64,000 nucleotides of DNA. It comes from Pseudoalteromonas rubra (GTDB taxonomy: Bacteria > Pseudomonadota > Gammaproteobacteria > Enterobacterales > Alteromonadaceae). The translations under genes were made by a program, and so were the position numbers. The notes beneath the pieces are model-generated. The model saw nothing but the letters and a program-made list of their open reading frames with translations, had not been told where the DNA came from and searched no databases. The stretch spans positions 1-64,000 of the forward strand of contig NZ_JXYA01000010.1 of assembly GCF_000967655.1 (NCBI RefSeq), given 5' to 3'. Each line of letters begins with the position of its first letter. Position 1 is the stretch's first letter. Of the stretch, positions 23,862-32,032 are shown one piece after another.

Positions 23862-24467
23862 TTGAGCGACAAAAATATCGTAGACAGCTTCATTCGCGTT
23901 GCGCGCATTATCGCTAACCTTGATGCAATCCTGGCCGAAGCGAAAAACCTCTCATTAACCGCTAAAAATGCCCGTGTTGTTGCACTTCGGGCCGGGGATT
24001 CTGCGTCAGGCTTTAAGCCCATAACTAATTTCATTGATGAGTTTTCAGAGCAAACCATCAAAACCACAACCCATATCTCCGCTTTATCCAATCAGTTGTT
24101 CAAAATCGCCCTTGAAGCGGTCAGAAGTACCCAGTTCGATATGCACGTCGGCAAAGCCGCCACCTTAGTATCTACTCCGCAACTGATAACCTTGCAGCAT
24201 AAGGCCAAACTGGATAGGCAACAGCAGACCAAAAAGCTGGAAATTGCCCTGCTGGAGCTGGAAAGCTTTTTTGAAGAAATAAACAAGCAAATGCGCAGTG
24301 CCGAATACATTGCGGTCACAAGCCGGGTCGAGGCATCCAATGCCGGTGAGTTCAGTGACAGCTTGCAATCGGTCTCTGATTTTATTGCCAGCGCGGCCAA
24401 AACCATTAAGCAATCAGTCACCGTCAACCTAAACGAAATCCATACTCTGAGAGGCACCTTGCATTGA
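23862..24467 (+). CDS. Small MCP-like cytoplasmic protein, partner of the ODP-like gene
   Basis: 201 residues from a TTG start (GGAG upstream); no ATG fits. There is no membrane segment or HAMP. It is a long antiparallel helical protein in which KNARVVALRAGDSASGFKPI and RVEASNAGEFSDS recall the hairpin tip of methyl-accepting chemotaxis proteins (normally [16 protein letters not shown]). The tip is diverged and kinase coupling is doubtful. The stop overlaps the next gene's start (TTGA), so the two proteins are made together. It may be a stand-alone signalling adaptor for the metal-binding neighbour (inference). Confidence 0.55.
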   Translation: MSDKNIVDSFIRVARIIANLDAILAEAKNLSLTAKNARVVALRAGDSASGFKPITNFIDEFSEQTIKTTTHISALSNQLFKIALEAVRSTQFDMHVGKAATLVSTPQLITLQHKAKLDRQQQTKKLEIALLELESFFEEINKQMRSAEYIAVTSRVEASNAGEFSDSLQSVSDFIASAAKTIKQSVTVNLNEIHTLRGTLH

Positions 24468-25195
24468 AAGCAACACCATTATACCAGGCTGCCAGTCACA
24501 GCTGGCTTATGTTCGGCCGCGACGAAGGCAAGCCGGAGAAAATCATTGATACCAACCAATATCTGGTCAAGGGCAAAGGACAGGCCGTGCTGCTCGACCC
24601 CGGCGGTACTGAGCTTTTTTCACCTATGCTGGCAGCTATATTGCAGCATATCGACCTGCAAGAACTCACCACCCTGTTCGCCTCACATCAGGACCCGGAT
24701 ATTATTTCTTCACTTGGGCTGTGGGATAAGGCCTTACCCGGCGCCACACTGCACGCCCCCTGGTTATGGGAAGGGTTTATTCGTCATTTTGGTATGAGCA
24801 ACATTAAGTACCAAGGGATCAAAGATGAAGGCGGCGAAATCCGGCTCAATGATACCAGCCTGAAACTTGTGCCCGCCCATTATCTGCACTCGTCTGGCAA
24901 CTTTCATGTGTATGATCCACAGGCAAAGATACTGATGAGTGGCGACGTGGGTGCGGCACTGGAAAAAGCCGGTGCGCCAATATTTGTCGAGGACTTTGGC
25001 TCACATATCAAGCATATGGAGTATTTCCATCGCCGCTGGATGCCATCTAATCGGGCCAAAGCCAACTGGATTGCGCGGGTGAAAGAGCTCAACATAGAGA
25101 TTATGGCGCCTCAGCACGGCCGCTTATTCAAAGGCGAAGCCGTGGCTGAGTTCCTGGAGTGGTTTGCAAAGCTGGATGTTGGTATTGCTACCTGA
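24464..25195 (+). CDS. ODP-like metallo-beta-lactamase-fold di-iron protein
   Basis: 243 residues from a TTG overlapping the previous stop. The fold follows flavodiiron-type metallo-beta-lactamase domains. Metal ligands by motif: H75-x-D77-x-D79 in SHQDPDI (flavodiiron proteins have H-x-E-x-D-H), H142 in YLHSSG, D161 in MSGDVG and H218 in PQHGR. Stand-alone proteins of this kind (ODP) bind di-iron and O2 and act as oxygen sensors for chemotaxis in spirochaetes, as reported for Treponema. The adjacent MCP-like gene supports a sensor reading over a hydrolase. There is no flavodoxin domain. It converges with the VOC gene, 3 bases between the stops. Confidence 0.7.
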   Translation: MKATPLYQAASHSWLMFGRDEGKPEKIIDTNQYLVKGKGQAVLLDPGGTELFSPMLAAILQHIDLQELTTLFASHQDPDIISSLGLWDKALPGATLHAPWLWEGFIRHFGMSNIKYQGIKDEGGEIRLNDTSLKLVPAHYLHSSGNFHVYDPQAKILMSGDVGAALEKAGAPIFVEDFGSHIKHMEYFHRRWMPSNRAKANWIARVKELNIEIMAPQHGRLFKGEAVAEFLEWFAKLDVGIAT

Positions 25196-25198
25196 GGC

Positions 25199-25549
25199 TC
25201 ATTTATCGCTCCATACCGCCAGTTCATTGCCGCTGGGCTCAATAAAATGGAACCGTCTGCCACCGGGAAAGCTAAATATTGCTTTGTTAATGGTGGCACC
25301 GGCCTGCTCTATGGCCTGCTGTGTTTGCTCCAGGTCATCGCTGTATAGGACCAGCAATGGCGCACCTTGTGCCTGACTGGCCGCCACATCGCTCAGAAAA
25401 AAGCCGCCTTCCAGGCCTGATTCGCTGAACGCCACATATTCGGGGCCATATGACTGAAACTGCCAGCCAAACACAGATTCAAAGAAAGTTTGTGTCGCCG
25501 CTAAATCCGCTGCGGCAAATTCAACATAGTTCAGAGTGTGGTGTGTCAT
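25199..25549 (-). CDS. VOC-family (glyoxalase/bleomycin-resistance fold) protein
   Basis: 116 residues, the normal size for one VOC module of paired beta-alpha-beta-beta-beta units: NYVEFAAADLAATQTFFESVFGW at the N-terminus and a second half ending FHFIEPSGNELAVWS. Two metal ligands of the fold are plausible (Glu near residue 9, and Glu in IEPSGNE). Most stand-alone members are metal-dependent lyases, dioxygenases or resistance proteins. Substrate cannot be predicted. It is a single-gene unit between two convergent or divergent neighbours. Confidence 0.85.
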   Translation of the reverse strand: MTHHTLNYVEFAAADLAATQTFFESVFGWQFQSYGPEYVAFSESGLEGGFFLSDVAASQAQGAPLLVLYSDDLEQTQQAIEQAGATINKAIFSFPGGRRFHFIEPSGNELAVWSDK

Positions 25550-25682
25550 AGTCTTTCCTTTTATTTTTTATATTCAACAGACGTTCACCGGCTCTTGCTA
25601 TATCCGACAACCGTTTGAACTGAATTGGCTCCATCTTAGCGCTGTGGCATGATAGAGTGCCAGAAAAAATAGCATATTTATA

Positions 25683-27506
25683 ATGAATACCTTGTTTCGC
25701 TTCACGTTAATAGGTTTGCTCATGACCCTCACAACACCGAGTATCAATGCTCAGCCTGCTGCTGATTTACGCGCCCTGATAGGGCAAAAGCTGATGCTCG
25801 ATTTACGATACTTTTGTCAGCAAGGCAAAGGCGCTCAGTGCCGCACGCCCATGACGACTCTGCCGCCGGAATTAAAAGCGCTGCTACATGAATACCAGAT
25901 TGGCGGTGTGATTTTATTTGCTGAAAACGTTCAGGACGTTGAACAAATTGTGACACTAACTGAACAATTGCATAGCGCAACGGCGCAACCGCCCTTTATT
26001 GCCATTGATCAGGAAGGTGGCCGGGTTGCCAGAATTAATCGCTCAGAAGCCACATCCTTTACCGGTAATATGAGTATTGGCGCCAGCTATGCCGAACATG
26101 GCACACACTATGCGCATCAGGTTGCGTCGGTCATAGGCAAAGAACTGGCGGTACTTGGGATCAATGTTAATTTTGCGCCCACCGTTGATGTTAATGCCAA
26201 CCCGGATAACCCGGTTATTAATGTCCGCTCTTTTGGTGAAGATCCGCATATGGTTGCCAAACTGGGCGCTGCGCAAGTCAAAGCGTTCGAGCAACAGGGA
26301 GTGATCTCTGCCATAAAGCACTTTCCAGGCCACGGCGATACCAATGTTGACAGTCACACCGGTTTACCACGCGTAAGCCATGCTCTGAGCCAAATCCACC
26401 AGCAAGACATCGCGCCCTTTGCCACCATCATCAAACAACAAACGCCGGGCATGATAATGACCGCACACATCCAGTATCCTGCACTGGACGAGACCCAGAT
26501 AGTCAACAAACACGGCGAAAAAATGCTTCGCCCGGCCACAATGTCGCGCAAAATTATGCACGACTTACTCAGAGGTGAGCTGGAATATCAGGGTGTCACC
26601 ATCACAGATGCGCTGGATATGGCCGGGATCAGCGACTTTTTTGAGCCCGAGCAGGCCGTCATTGAAACCTTTGCGGCAGGCGTAGACATTGCTCTGATGC
26701 CCTTCGCTGTTCGCAGCACGCAGGACATCCAGGCATTCAGAGCGTTTATGGCGAAGCTGTACCAGCAAGCCTCAAGCCAGCTTGATATCTCCGAGCTGCG
26801 AAAATCAGCGCAGAGAATACAGGCACTCAAGGCCCGCTTTTTGCCGCCTAAGCGTCACCTGTCTGCACCGATTGCGCAATCTGTGTTGGGTAACCCTCAA
26901 CACCGCAAGCTGGAAGCTGAGCTGGCGCTGGCAGCCATCACAGAGGTGAAAAATGATAACCTGCTGCCACTGGCAATTCACGCCAATCAGCGCATTCACC
27001 TGATCATGCCAGACAAACAAAAAGCCACAGCACTTAAGCAAGCTCTGCAGGCTCACACTGCTCACCCGCTCACCATCACGCTGTCGAGCTTGCAAGGGTT
27101 TAACCCCGCGCAGGCCAGAGCTGACATAACAAAAGCGGACTGGATCATTGCCGGTCACGCGACGCCTGCACAAAGCGCGGTAGAAATTGGCGGTATGGAG
27201 GATGTTGCAACGCTGGCACAATTCTCATTGGCGGCCCGTGCCCAGCCAGATGCCCTGGAGGAGCTGCTGAGCTTTGCTCAATCGCAACAAAAATCTACCC
27301 TGTTTATTAGTTTGCGCGCCCCTTATGAAACAACCCGGTTTGCCCCCTACAGCCAGGCGGTGCTGGCAAGCTATGCCTATAATGTTGATGTTGAAACGAC
27401 GCAGGAAGTCAGTGGGCCTGCCTACACCGCACTTGCCAAAGTCATTATGGGCCAGGAAAAGGCCAAAGGTAAACTGCCTGTCAGCGTAAACAAACAAGCA
27501 GAATAG
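25683..27506 (+). CDS. Secreted GH3 beta-N-acetylhexosaminidase (NagZ-like with extra domain)
   Basis: 607 residues with a signal peptide (cleavage near 23, INAQ). The GH3 barrel (about 28-370) carries FAIDQEGGRVARI-type substrate strands and the N-acetylglucosaminidase motif KHFPGHGDTNVDSH (about 213-226), where Asp/His of D-S-H form the catalytic dyad. The general nucleophile is in ITDALDM. Cytoplasmic NagZ enzymes are about 340 residues, so the extra 230 residues form a GH3 C-terminal-type domain, as in secreted chitin-derived-sugar hydrolases. Likely acts on chitooligosaccharides or peptidoglycan fragments in the periplasm or outside. It complements the GH20 gene at 56990, though far from it. 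Confidence 0.85.
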   Translation: MNTLFRFTLIGLLMTLTTPSINAQPAADLRALIGQKLMLDLRYFCQQGKGAQCRTPMTTLPPELKALLHEYQIGGVILFAENVQDVEQIVTLTEQLHSATAQPPFIAIDQEGGRVARINRSEATSFTGNMSIGASYAEHGTHYAHQVASVIGKELAVLGINVNFAPTVDVNANPDNPVINVRSFGEDPHMVAKLGAAQVKAFEQQGVISAIKHFPGHGDTNVDSHTGLPRVSHALSQIHQQDIAPFATIIKQQTPGMIMTAHIQYPALDETQIVNKHGEKMLRPATMSRKIMHDLLRGELEYQGVTITDALDMAGISDFFEPEQAVIETFAAGVDIALMPFAVRSTQDIQAFRAFMAKLYQQASSQLDISELRKSAQRIQALKARFLPPKRHLSAPIAQSVLGNPQHRKLEAELALAAITEVKNDNLLPLAIHANQRIHLIMPDKQKATALKQALQAHTAHPLTITLSSLQGFNPAQARADITKADWIIAGHATPAQSAVEIGGMEDVATLAQFSLAARAQPDALEELLSFAQSQQKSTLFISLRAPYETTRFAPYSQAVLASYAYNVDVETTQEVSGPAYTALAKVIMGQEKAKGKLPVSVNKQAE

Positions 27507-27571
27507 CACCACCGGCCTATAATATTGAGTGAGGTGTTGTTGAATCCACCTGTTACCTGATGAGGACATGT

Positions 27572-28369
27572 ATGGACCCAAAGGCATCACTCACTGCTCC
27601 CAATGCCATTCGCGCCATGATCCGGGCCGGAGATTATTCCGGCCCCACCAACGGCTTTGTACCCGGCTTTGCCCAGTGTGATATTTTAATCCTGCCCGAG
27701 GCCAATGCATTTGAATTTCAGACTTATTGTCAACACAACGCAGACTGCTGTCCTTTGCTTGCCACCAGCATTGCGCCGGGGAGCTATCACCTGGATCAAC
27801 TGGGCCAGAATATCGATATACGCACAGATGTGCCCCGTTACCGCATTCTCAAACACGGCCAGCTCACGGAAGAAGTGTCTGATATCACCCATTTATGGCG
27901 TGACGACTTTGTTATCTTTGCGCTGGCCAGTTATCTGGCCTTTGATACCGTGCTCAACTCCTTTGGTATTCCAAGTCCGCTGGCTAATCCCACACACTCA
28001 CTACCTATGTATATCAGTCACCTCGAAAGTAATCCGGTAGGTCCGTTTGGTGGCAATAAAGTGGTTTGCATGCGCCCAATGCAAAAACAGGAGTTAATCA
28101 AAGCCATTCAGGCAGGTTCGGTAAGCCGGGTGCCACACGGTATCCCGGTCCATTTCGGCGAGCCGGGCGAGATAGGGATAAAAAACCTCGGCAAGCCAAA
28201 CTTTGGTGAGCCTATTGCCTTTGCTGCGCCTAAACTCCCGGTGTTCTGGACGACCAGTTTAACGGCTCACCTGGCCATCACCCGGGCTGCGCCTGAGTTG
28301 TGTATTATCAATAGCCCACAGCATTTGTTGGTCACAGACAAGGCTGATCTCAGTCTGGTGATTGACTGA
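27572..28369 (+). CDS. DUF1445 family putative hydro-lyase
   Basis: 265 residues from the ATG at 27572, five bases after GAGGA; an ATG at 27560 overlaps that site. It matches the DUF1445 family (annotated as putative hydro-lyases, related to D-glutamate cyclase): RAMIRAGDYSGPTNGFVPGF at the start, IGC-type F-A-L-A-S-Y-L-A-F, and late RVPHGIPVHFGEPGEIGI. Members are soluble cytoplasmic enzymes and usually neighbour PxpA, as here. D-glutamate cyclase makes 5-oxoproline from D-Glu, so the pair may handle pyroglutamate. Confidence 0.85.
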   Translation: MDPKASLTAPNAIRAMIRAGDYSGPTNGFVPGFAQCDILILPEANAFEFQTYCQHNADCCPLLATSIAPGSYHLDQLGQNIDIRTDVPRYRILKHGQLTEEVSDITHLWRDDFVIFALASYLAFDTVLNSFGIPSPLANPTHSLPMYISHLESNPVGPFGGNKVVCMRPMQKQELIKAIQAGSVSRVPHGIPVHFGEPGEIGIKNLGKPNFGEPIAFAAPKLPVFWTTSLTAHLAITRAAPELCIINSPQHLLVTDKADLSLVID

Positions 28370-28454
28370 GACCTGCTTTCTTTAAACGTGTCGTTCTAAC
28401 CCTTGCGCTTCAATCCGTGTTAAGGTCTGAAAAAATCCAACAGAAGAGCAGTCT

Positions 28455-29186
28455 ATGCTGTTAAATTGTGACCTGGGGGAGAGCTTTGGTGCCTGGAAAA
28501 TGGGCCTGGACAGCCAGGTGATGCCCCATATTGACCTGGCTAACATTGCCTGTGGCTTTCATGCCGGCGACCCCACCGTTATGGCAACCACACTCTCACT
28601 AGCCAAAGCACATGAAGTCGGCATCGGTGCACATCCCGGTTACCCCGACCTGCAAGGATTTGGACGTCGCTCCATGGCCTTGAGCGACACCGAACTTAGA
28701 AACACCCTGCATTACCAAATTGCCGCACTGGATGGCATGGCTCGGGTACAGGGTATGGCGCTGAGTTATGTAAAACCCCACGGCGCACTGTATAACGACA
28801 TGATGCGTGATGAAGCAATCCTCCTTCAGGTGCTCAAAACCCTGTCTGACTATCCGGCTCCGCTAAAACTCATGTTGCTGGCAACGGCCCAGCAAGCAGA
28901 GCATGCACGCCTTGCATCACAGTTCGGGGTCGAGTTACTGTTTGAAGCCTTTGCAGACAGACTGTATACAGACGAAGGGCAACTCAGTGCGCGAAGCCTG
29001 CCAAATGCCGTTCACAACGAAGCCAGTGTACTGGCACAGGTAAAGCAATTGTTGGCGCACGGTACAGTCACCACGGCCAGTGGTCAGGCTTTGCCACTAA
29101 AAGCAGATACGCTCTGTGTCCATGGCGACAACATGGACAGCATTAAGCAAATTGTTGCCATTAAAACCTTACTCAAAACCCAATAG
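28455..29186 (+). CDS. pxpA: 5-oxoprolinase subunit A (LamB/YcsF family)
   Basis: 243 residues, the family length. LNCDLGESFGAW at the N-terminus, NIACGFHAGDP, IGAHPGYPD and YVKPHGALYN are the family's conserved blocks. PxpA with PxpB and PxpC hydrolyses 5-oxoproline to glutamate using ATP. The pxpB/pxpC genes are not adjacent: the upstream gene is DUF1445, the downstream gene a GNAT. Either pxpBC are elsewhere, or PxpA works with the DUF1445 protein in a different way. It probably shares a transcript with the DUF1445 gene (85-base gap). Confidence 0.92.
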   Translation: MLLNCDLGESFGAWKMGLDSQVMPHIDLANIACGFHAGDPTVMATTLSLAKAHEVGIGAHPGYPDLQGFGRRSMALSDTELRNTLHYQIAALDGMARVQGMALSYVKPHGALYNDMMRDEAILLQVLKTLSDYPAPLKLMLLATAQQAEHARLASQFGVELLFEAFADRLYTDEGQLSARSLPNAVHNEASVLAQVKQLLAHGTVTTASGQALPLKADTLCVHGDNMDSIKQIVAIKTLLKTQ

Positions 29187-29211
29187 CACTTGGTATCAAA
29201 AGGAATAAACT

Positions 29212-29733
29212 ATGATTGAAACCTCCCGGCTGCGCCTCAGGCCGCTCACCCAACAGGACTGGCCATTTTTTCTCCGCCTCCACCTGTACCCTCAGGTGAT
29301 GCGTTTTATCAGCGACCTCTCTGAGCAAAGCCATATCCGTGAGCAATTTGACGGCCGCCTTATCGACTGGCATAAAGAGAGCAAGGCGTGGCTGACTTTG
29401 CTTATTGAAGAAAAAGACACCGGTGAGCCTGTCGGTTTGCATGGTTTTTTGTCGAGCTGGTTGCCTTACCAACAAGCGGAGCTTGGTTTTATGCTCACCC
29501 CTGAGCATCAGGGTAAAGGATACGCCAAAGAATCAACCCGCGCAGTGATTGATTTTGCGTTTAATCAGTGTGGTTACCACAAGCTGACAGCCACCGTAAC
29601 AGAGGGTAACGAGGCCTCTTTCAACTTGCTAACCAGGCTTGGATTTGAGCATGAGGGCACGCTCAGGGATAACTACCGGATCGGTGAACAGTGGTGCCAT
29701 GATCAAAAGCTTGGCTTAATCACTCCCCACTAA
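29212..29733 (+). CDS. GNAT family N-acetyltransferase (RimJ/RimL-type)
   Basis: 173 residues with the RimJ/RimL-like order: TSRLRLRPLTQQDWPFF at the N-terminus, motif A with the acetyl-CoA loop EHQGKGYAKEST, and the late GYHKLTATVTEGNEASFNLL segment that closes the active site, then a GTLRDN strand. It would transfer an acetyl group to a protein N-terminus or a small amine; the acceptor is unknown. It lies 25 bases after pxpA on the same strand, so co-transcription is likely. Confidence 0.9.
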   Translation: MIETSRLRLRPLTQQDWPFFLRLHLYPQVMRFISDLSEQSHIREQFDGRLIDWHKESKAWLTLLIEEKDTGEPVGLHGFLSSWLPYQQAELGFMLTPEHQGKGYAKESTRAVIDFAFNQCGYHKLTATVTEGNEASFNLLTRLGFEHEGTLRDNYRIGEQWCHDQKLGLITPH

Positions 29734-29743
29734 GCAGTGGTAA

Positions 29744-29770
29744 CGCAGCCAGCATTCAATGCCAGCTGCG
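29744..29770. terminator. Hairpin between convergent GNAT and beta-propeller genes
   Basis: cgcagc/gctgcg outer arms and gcatt/aatgc inner arms enclose a one-base loop, with a CA/CA internal loop. It sits between two convergent stops. It lacks a T run on either side, so it may block transcription only partly. Confidence 0.4.
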
Positions 29771-29789
29771 TGGCCGTTAAAAGCGCTTC

Positions 29790-31874
29790 TTAGAAAGGCC
29801 CGCTGGTATCCTGTGGCGATTGCCACAAGCTTGACCAGACAAAGTTACCGTGCACATAGTAAATATGTTCATCATGCAAAATACCTCTGTCGTCGCCAGC
29901 CCAGAAATATTGCGATGTGTCGGCGTCTGGTTGCTGCTCAGCCGTACTACTGCCGATATACAGTAACTTGGGCGTTTCGCCTGTATGTACTTCAAATGCG
30001 GCCAGCTCATTGCGCCTGTACCAGCTCACGGAGCTTTCACTGTCATTCTCAGTCAGCCAGCTTTCCACGGGCAGCGTCATCCTGAACACCTCATCGCTGT
30101 GTTTGATGTAGCTAAATGCGTGATAGTCAAACTCAACCGGACTGAACCCGCCACTAAACACTTTTTCATCAACCAGTGAAGGCGCACTCATATCACTGAC
30201 ATCGAACAAACTGACTTTGGCGCCAAAGTCATCCTCGTTATCCAAAGGCCCGTCGAGAAACCAGTTTTGCACGTTCTGACCAATACCTATGAGTAACTGT
30301 TCAGACACAGGGTGGAGATACGCAGAATAACCGGGGATCTCCAGTGCACCGGCGATCTTAGGGTCGCTCTTGTCACTGAGATCCAGCACATACAAAGGGT
30401 CTATCTGGCGAAACGTGACAATATAGGCTTTATCAGCAAAAAAGCGCACCGCATAGATATCCTCTTCTACCAGCCCATTGTCAGAAACTTTTCCGATTGG
30501 CGTGGTGCGCGTCTGATTGGGTAACTGAGCAACCACCGCCAGGCTTTCATCTTGCTTTTCCAGCAGGTAAAGCCTGTGCAACATACCGTTTGCCTCGGTA
30601 AAGCGGGTCGTCACCACACGCAATACCCCAGCATGCTCACTGAACCTTAAGTTGTGATTGCTGCGCCCCAAGTGACCGGCCACTTTGCCAGACACAGTGT
30701 AGCTGACCGCCTGTTCTCCCAAATTAAACTGGTGGATCACTGTCTGAGTTGCGTCATCAAACGAGGCTTCCTCAGAATCATAATAATATCCATAAAGATA
30801 GACATTATTCTCTGACATGTAGATCCCTTCGGTTCTACTCGCGATACAGGTCGTGGTCAATGAATCGGGGTCGTTGAGTGACACGCGAGTCACAGATGTA
30901 ATGTGATGATATCCATGCAAATTGGATGCATTGTCTGGCATATAGCAAGTCGCCGGGTCGACCAATAAGCGCTCGGTGCCGGCTTTAATGTTGGTCACTT
31001 TAGGCAGCAGTTCAGTGATATCTGTCTCAGTTATTTTTTGGTAATTAATGACATCCAGATCCTCACCCTCTTGTTCAAACCCCGTAAAACTGGCAGAGAA
31101 TTCGCTGATCAAATAAAGCGAGTTACCGATGACCCGTGAATCAACCAGCTCGCCATCAAAGCGAAACTGATGGGTGACTTGAGCCTGTGAAGGGTCTTTG
31201 ACATCAACCAGGGTCAGCGCAAAGTCCTGGGAACCTAAGAAAGGTATAGATGTTGCATCTACGGCTATCTCAGCCGTTAGTAAGGGCTCCACCATAAACC
31301 CACCCCGGTCATTGCTGAGCACGGCAGCCAGGTTATTCTCCTGCAGATACAATTGCTGTTTTGCGTAAAAATCTGAACTGGTGATTAAAGTGGTTAATGG
31401 TCCAAGTGCGCCATTTTCTTCACGCTTCAAGATGCGAACAGACTGCTTGTGCTCCCCCTGTGCGGCCTGAAAATCAACGGTATTAGCAATATATAAGTGC
31501 GCACCGTCGTATTTCACTCTGTCACTTTCATCCACCGCTTGCTCCTGCACATTGGTGGTTGAATACGCTGGCGTGGCTCCATCGGCCTCCGGCGTACTCA
31601 CCTGATCGCCACTATCCTGAGGAGTGGTCGCTCCTTGTGCCAGGTAAATGCCATTCTTGAGATAAGTTGCAAAATCCGCGGCACTTGCCTTACGCAGTTT
31701 TTTCGCGCTTGCCTCACCCGTGGTTAAATCAGGTACTTTGTCGGACGGTGTTTGCGATCCTCCATTACCCGGGTCCTGAGAGGAAGTATTCGTATCACTC
31801 CCTGAGCCACATGCACCGAGTAAAGATAAAGTAAGCGCCGCTACACCTAGCTTCAGCTGGGTAGAATATAACAT
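29790..31874 (-). CDS. Beta-propeller lipoprotein
   Basis: 694 residues with a lipoprotein signal: LLGAC lipobox, Cys near residue 22, followed by a Ser/Gly/Thr linker. The rest matches the beta-propeller family found in secreted proteins of bacteria and archaea (PF09826-type): YSTTNVQEQAVDESDRVKYDG near the start, then blades with repeated V-x-V-x-D-L-S-D-x-S-x-P motifs (VLDLSDKSDPKIAGALEIPG) and a C-terminal WFLDG/LFDVSDMSAPSLV blade. It likely sits on the outer surface of a membrane and binds proteins or ligands. It is divergent from the mipA operon. Confidence 0.8.
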   Translation of the reverse strand: MLYSTQLKLGVAALTLSLLGACGSGSDTNTSSQDPGNGGSQTPSDKVPDLTTGEASAKKLRKASAADFATYLKNGIYLAQGATTPQDSGDQVSTPEADGATPAYSTTNVQEQAVDESDRVKYDGAHLYIANTVDFQAAQGEHKQSVRILKREENGALGPLTTLITSSDFYAKQQLYLQENNLAAVLSNDRGGFMVEPLLTAEIAVDATSIPFLGSQDFALTLVDVKDPSQAQVTHQFRFDGELVDSRVIGNSLYLISEFSASFTGFEQEGEDLDVINYQKITETDITELLPKVTNIKAGTERLLVDPATCYMPDNASNLHGYHHITSVTRVSLNDPDSLTTTCIASRTEGIYMSENNVYLYGYYYDSEEASFDDATQTVIHQFNLGEQAVSYTVSGKVAGHLGRSNHNLRFSEHAGVLRVVTTRFTEANGMLHRLYLLEKQDESLAVVAQLPNQTRTTPIGKVSDNGLVEEDIYAVRFFADKAYIVTFRQIDPLYVLDLSDKSDPKIAGALEIPGYSAYLHPVSEQLLIGIGQNVQNWFLDGPLDNEDDFGAKVSLFDVSDMSAPSLVDEKVFSGGFSPVEFDYHAFSYIKHSDEVFRMTLPVESWLTENDSESSVSWYRRNELAAFEVHTGETPKLLYIGSSTAEQQPDADTSQYFWAGDDRGILHDEHIYYVHGNFVWSSLWQSPQDTSGPF

Positions 31875-31975
31875 TGGTTGTCTCCTTGGGGTTAAGTATG
31901 TATCTAACTTTACTCAAATACCAAAGCCTTGCTGTTATTCCAGCCAGTGGAAATGTTATTTAATGTAACTCTTTC

Positions 31976-32000
31976 TGGTAATTGGTAATTTTATTGGTAA
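31976..32000 (+). promoter_or_regulatory. Repeated TGGTAA motif upstream of the mipA-type operon
   Basis: TGGTAA occurs three times at 31976, 31983 and 31995, the last two as ATTGGTAA direct repeats 12 bases apart. A TAAAAT that could be -10 lies at 32012-32017. Direct repeats one helical turn apart are typical OmpR-family binding sites; the operon encodes such a regulator. Autoregulation is inference. Confidence 0.35.
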
Positions 32001-32032
32001 AGTACACATGTTTAAAATAGGGAGTGGGTAAA

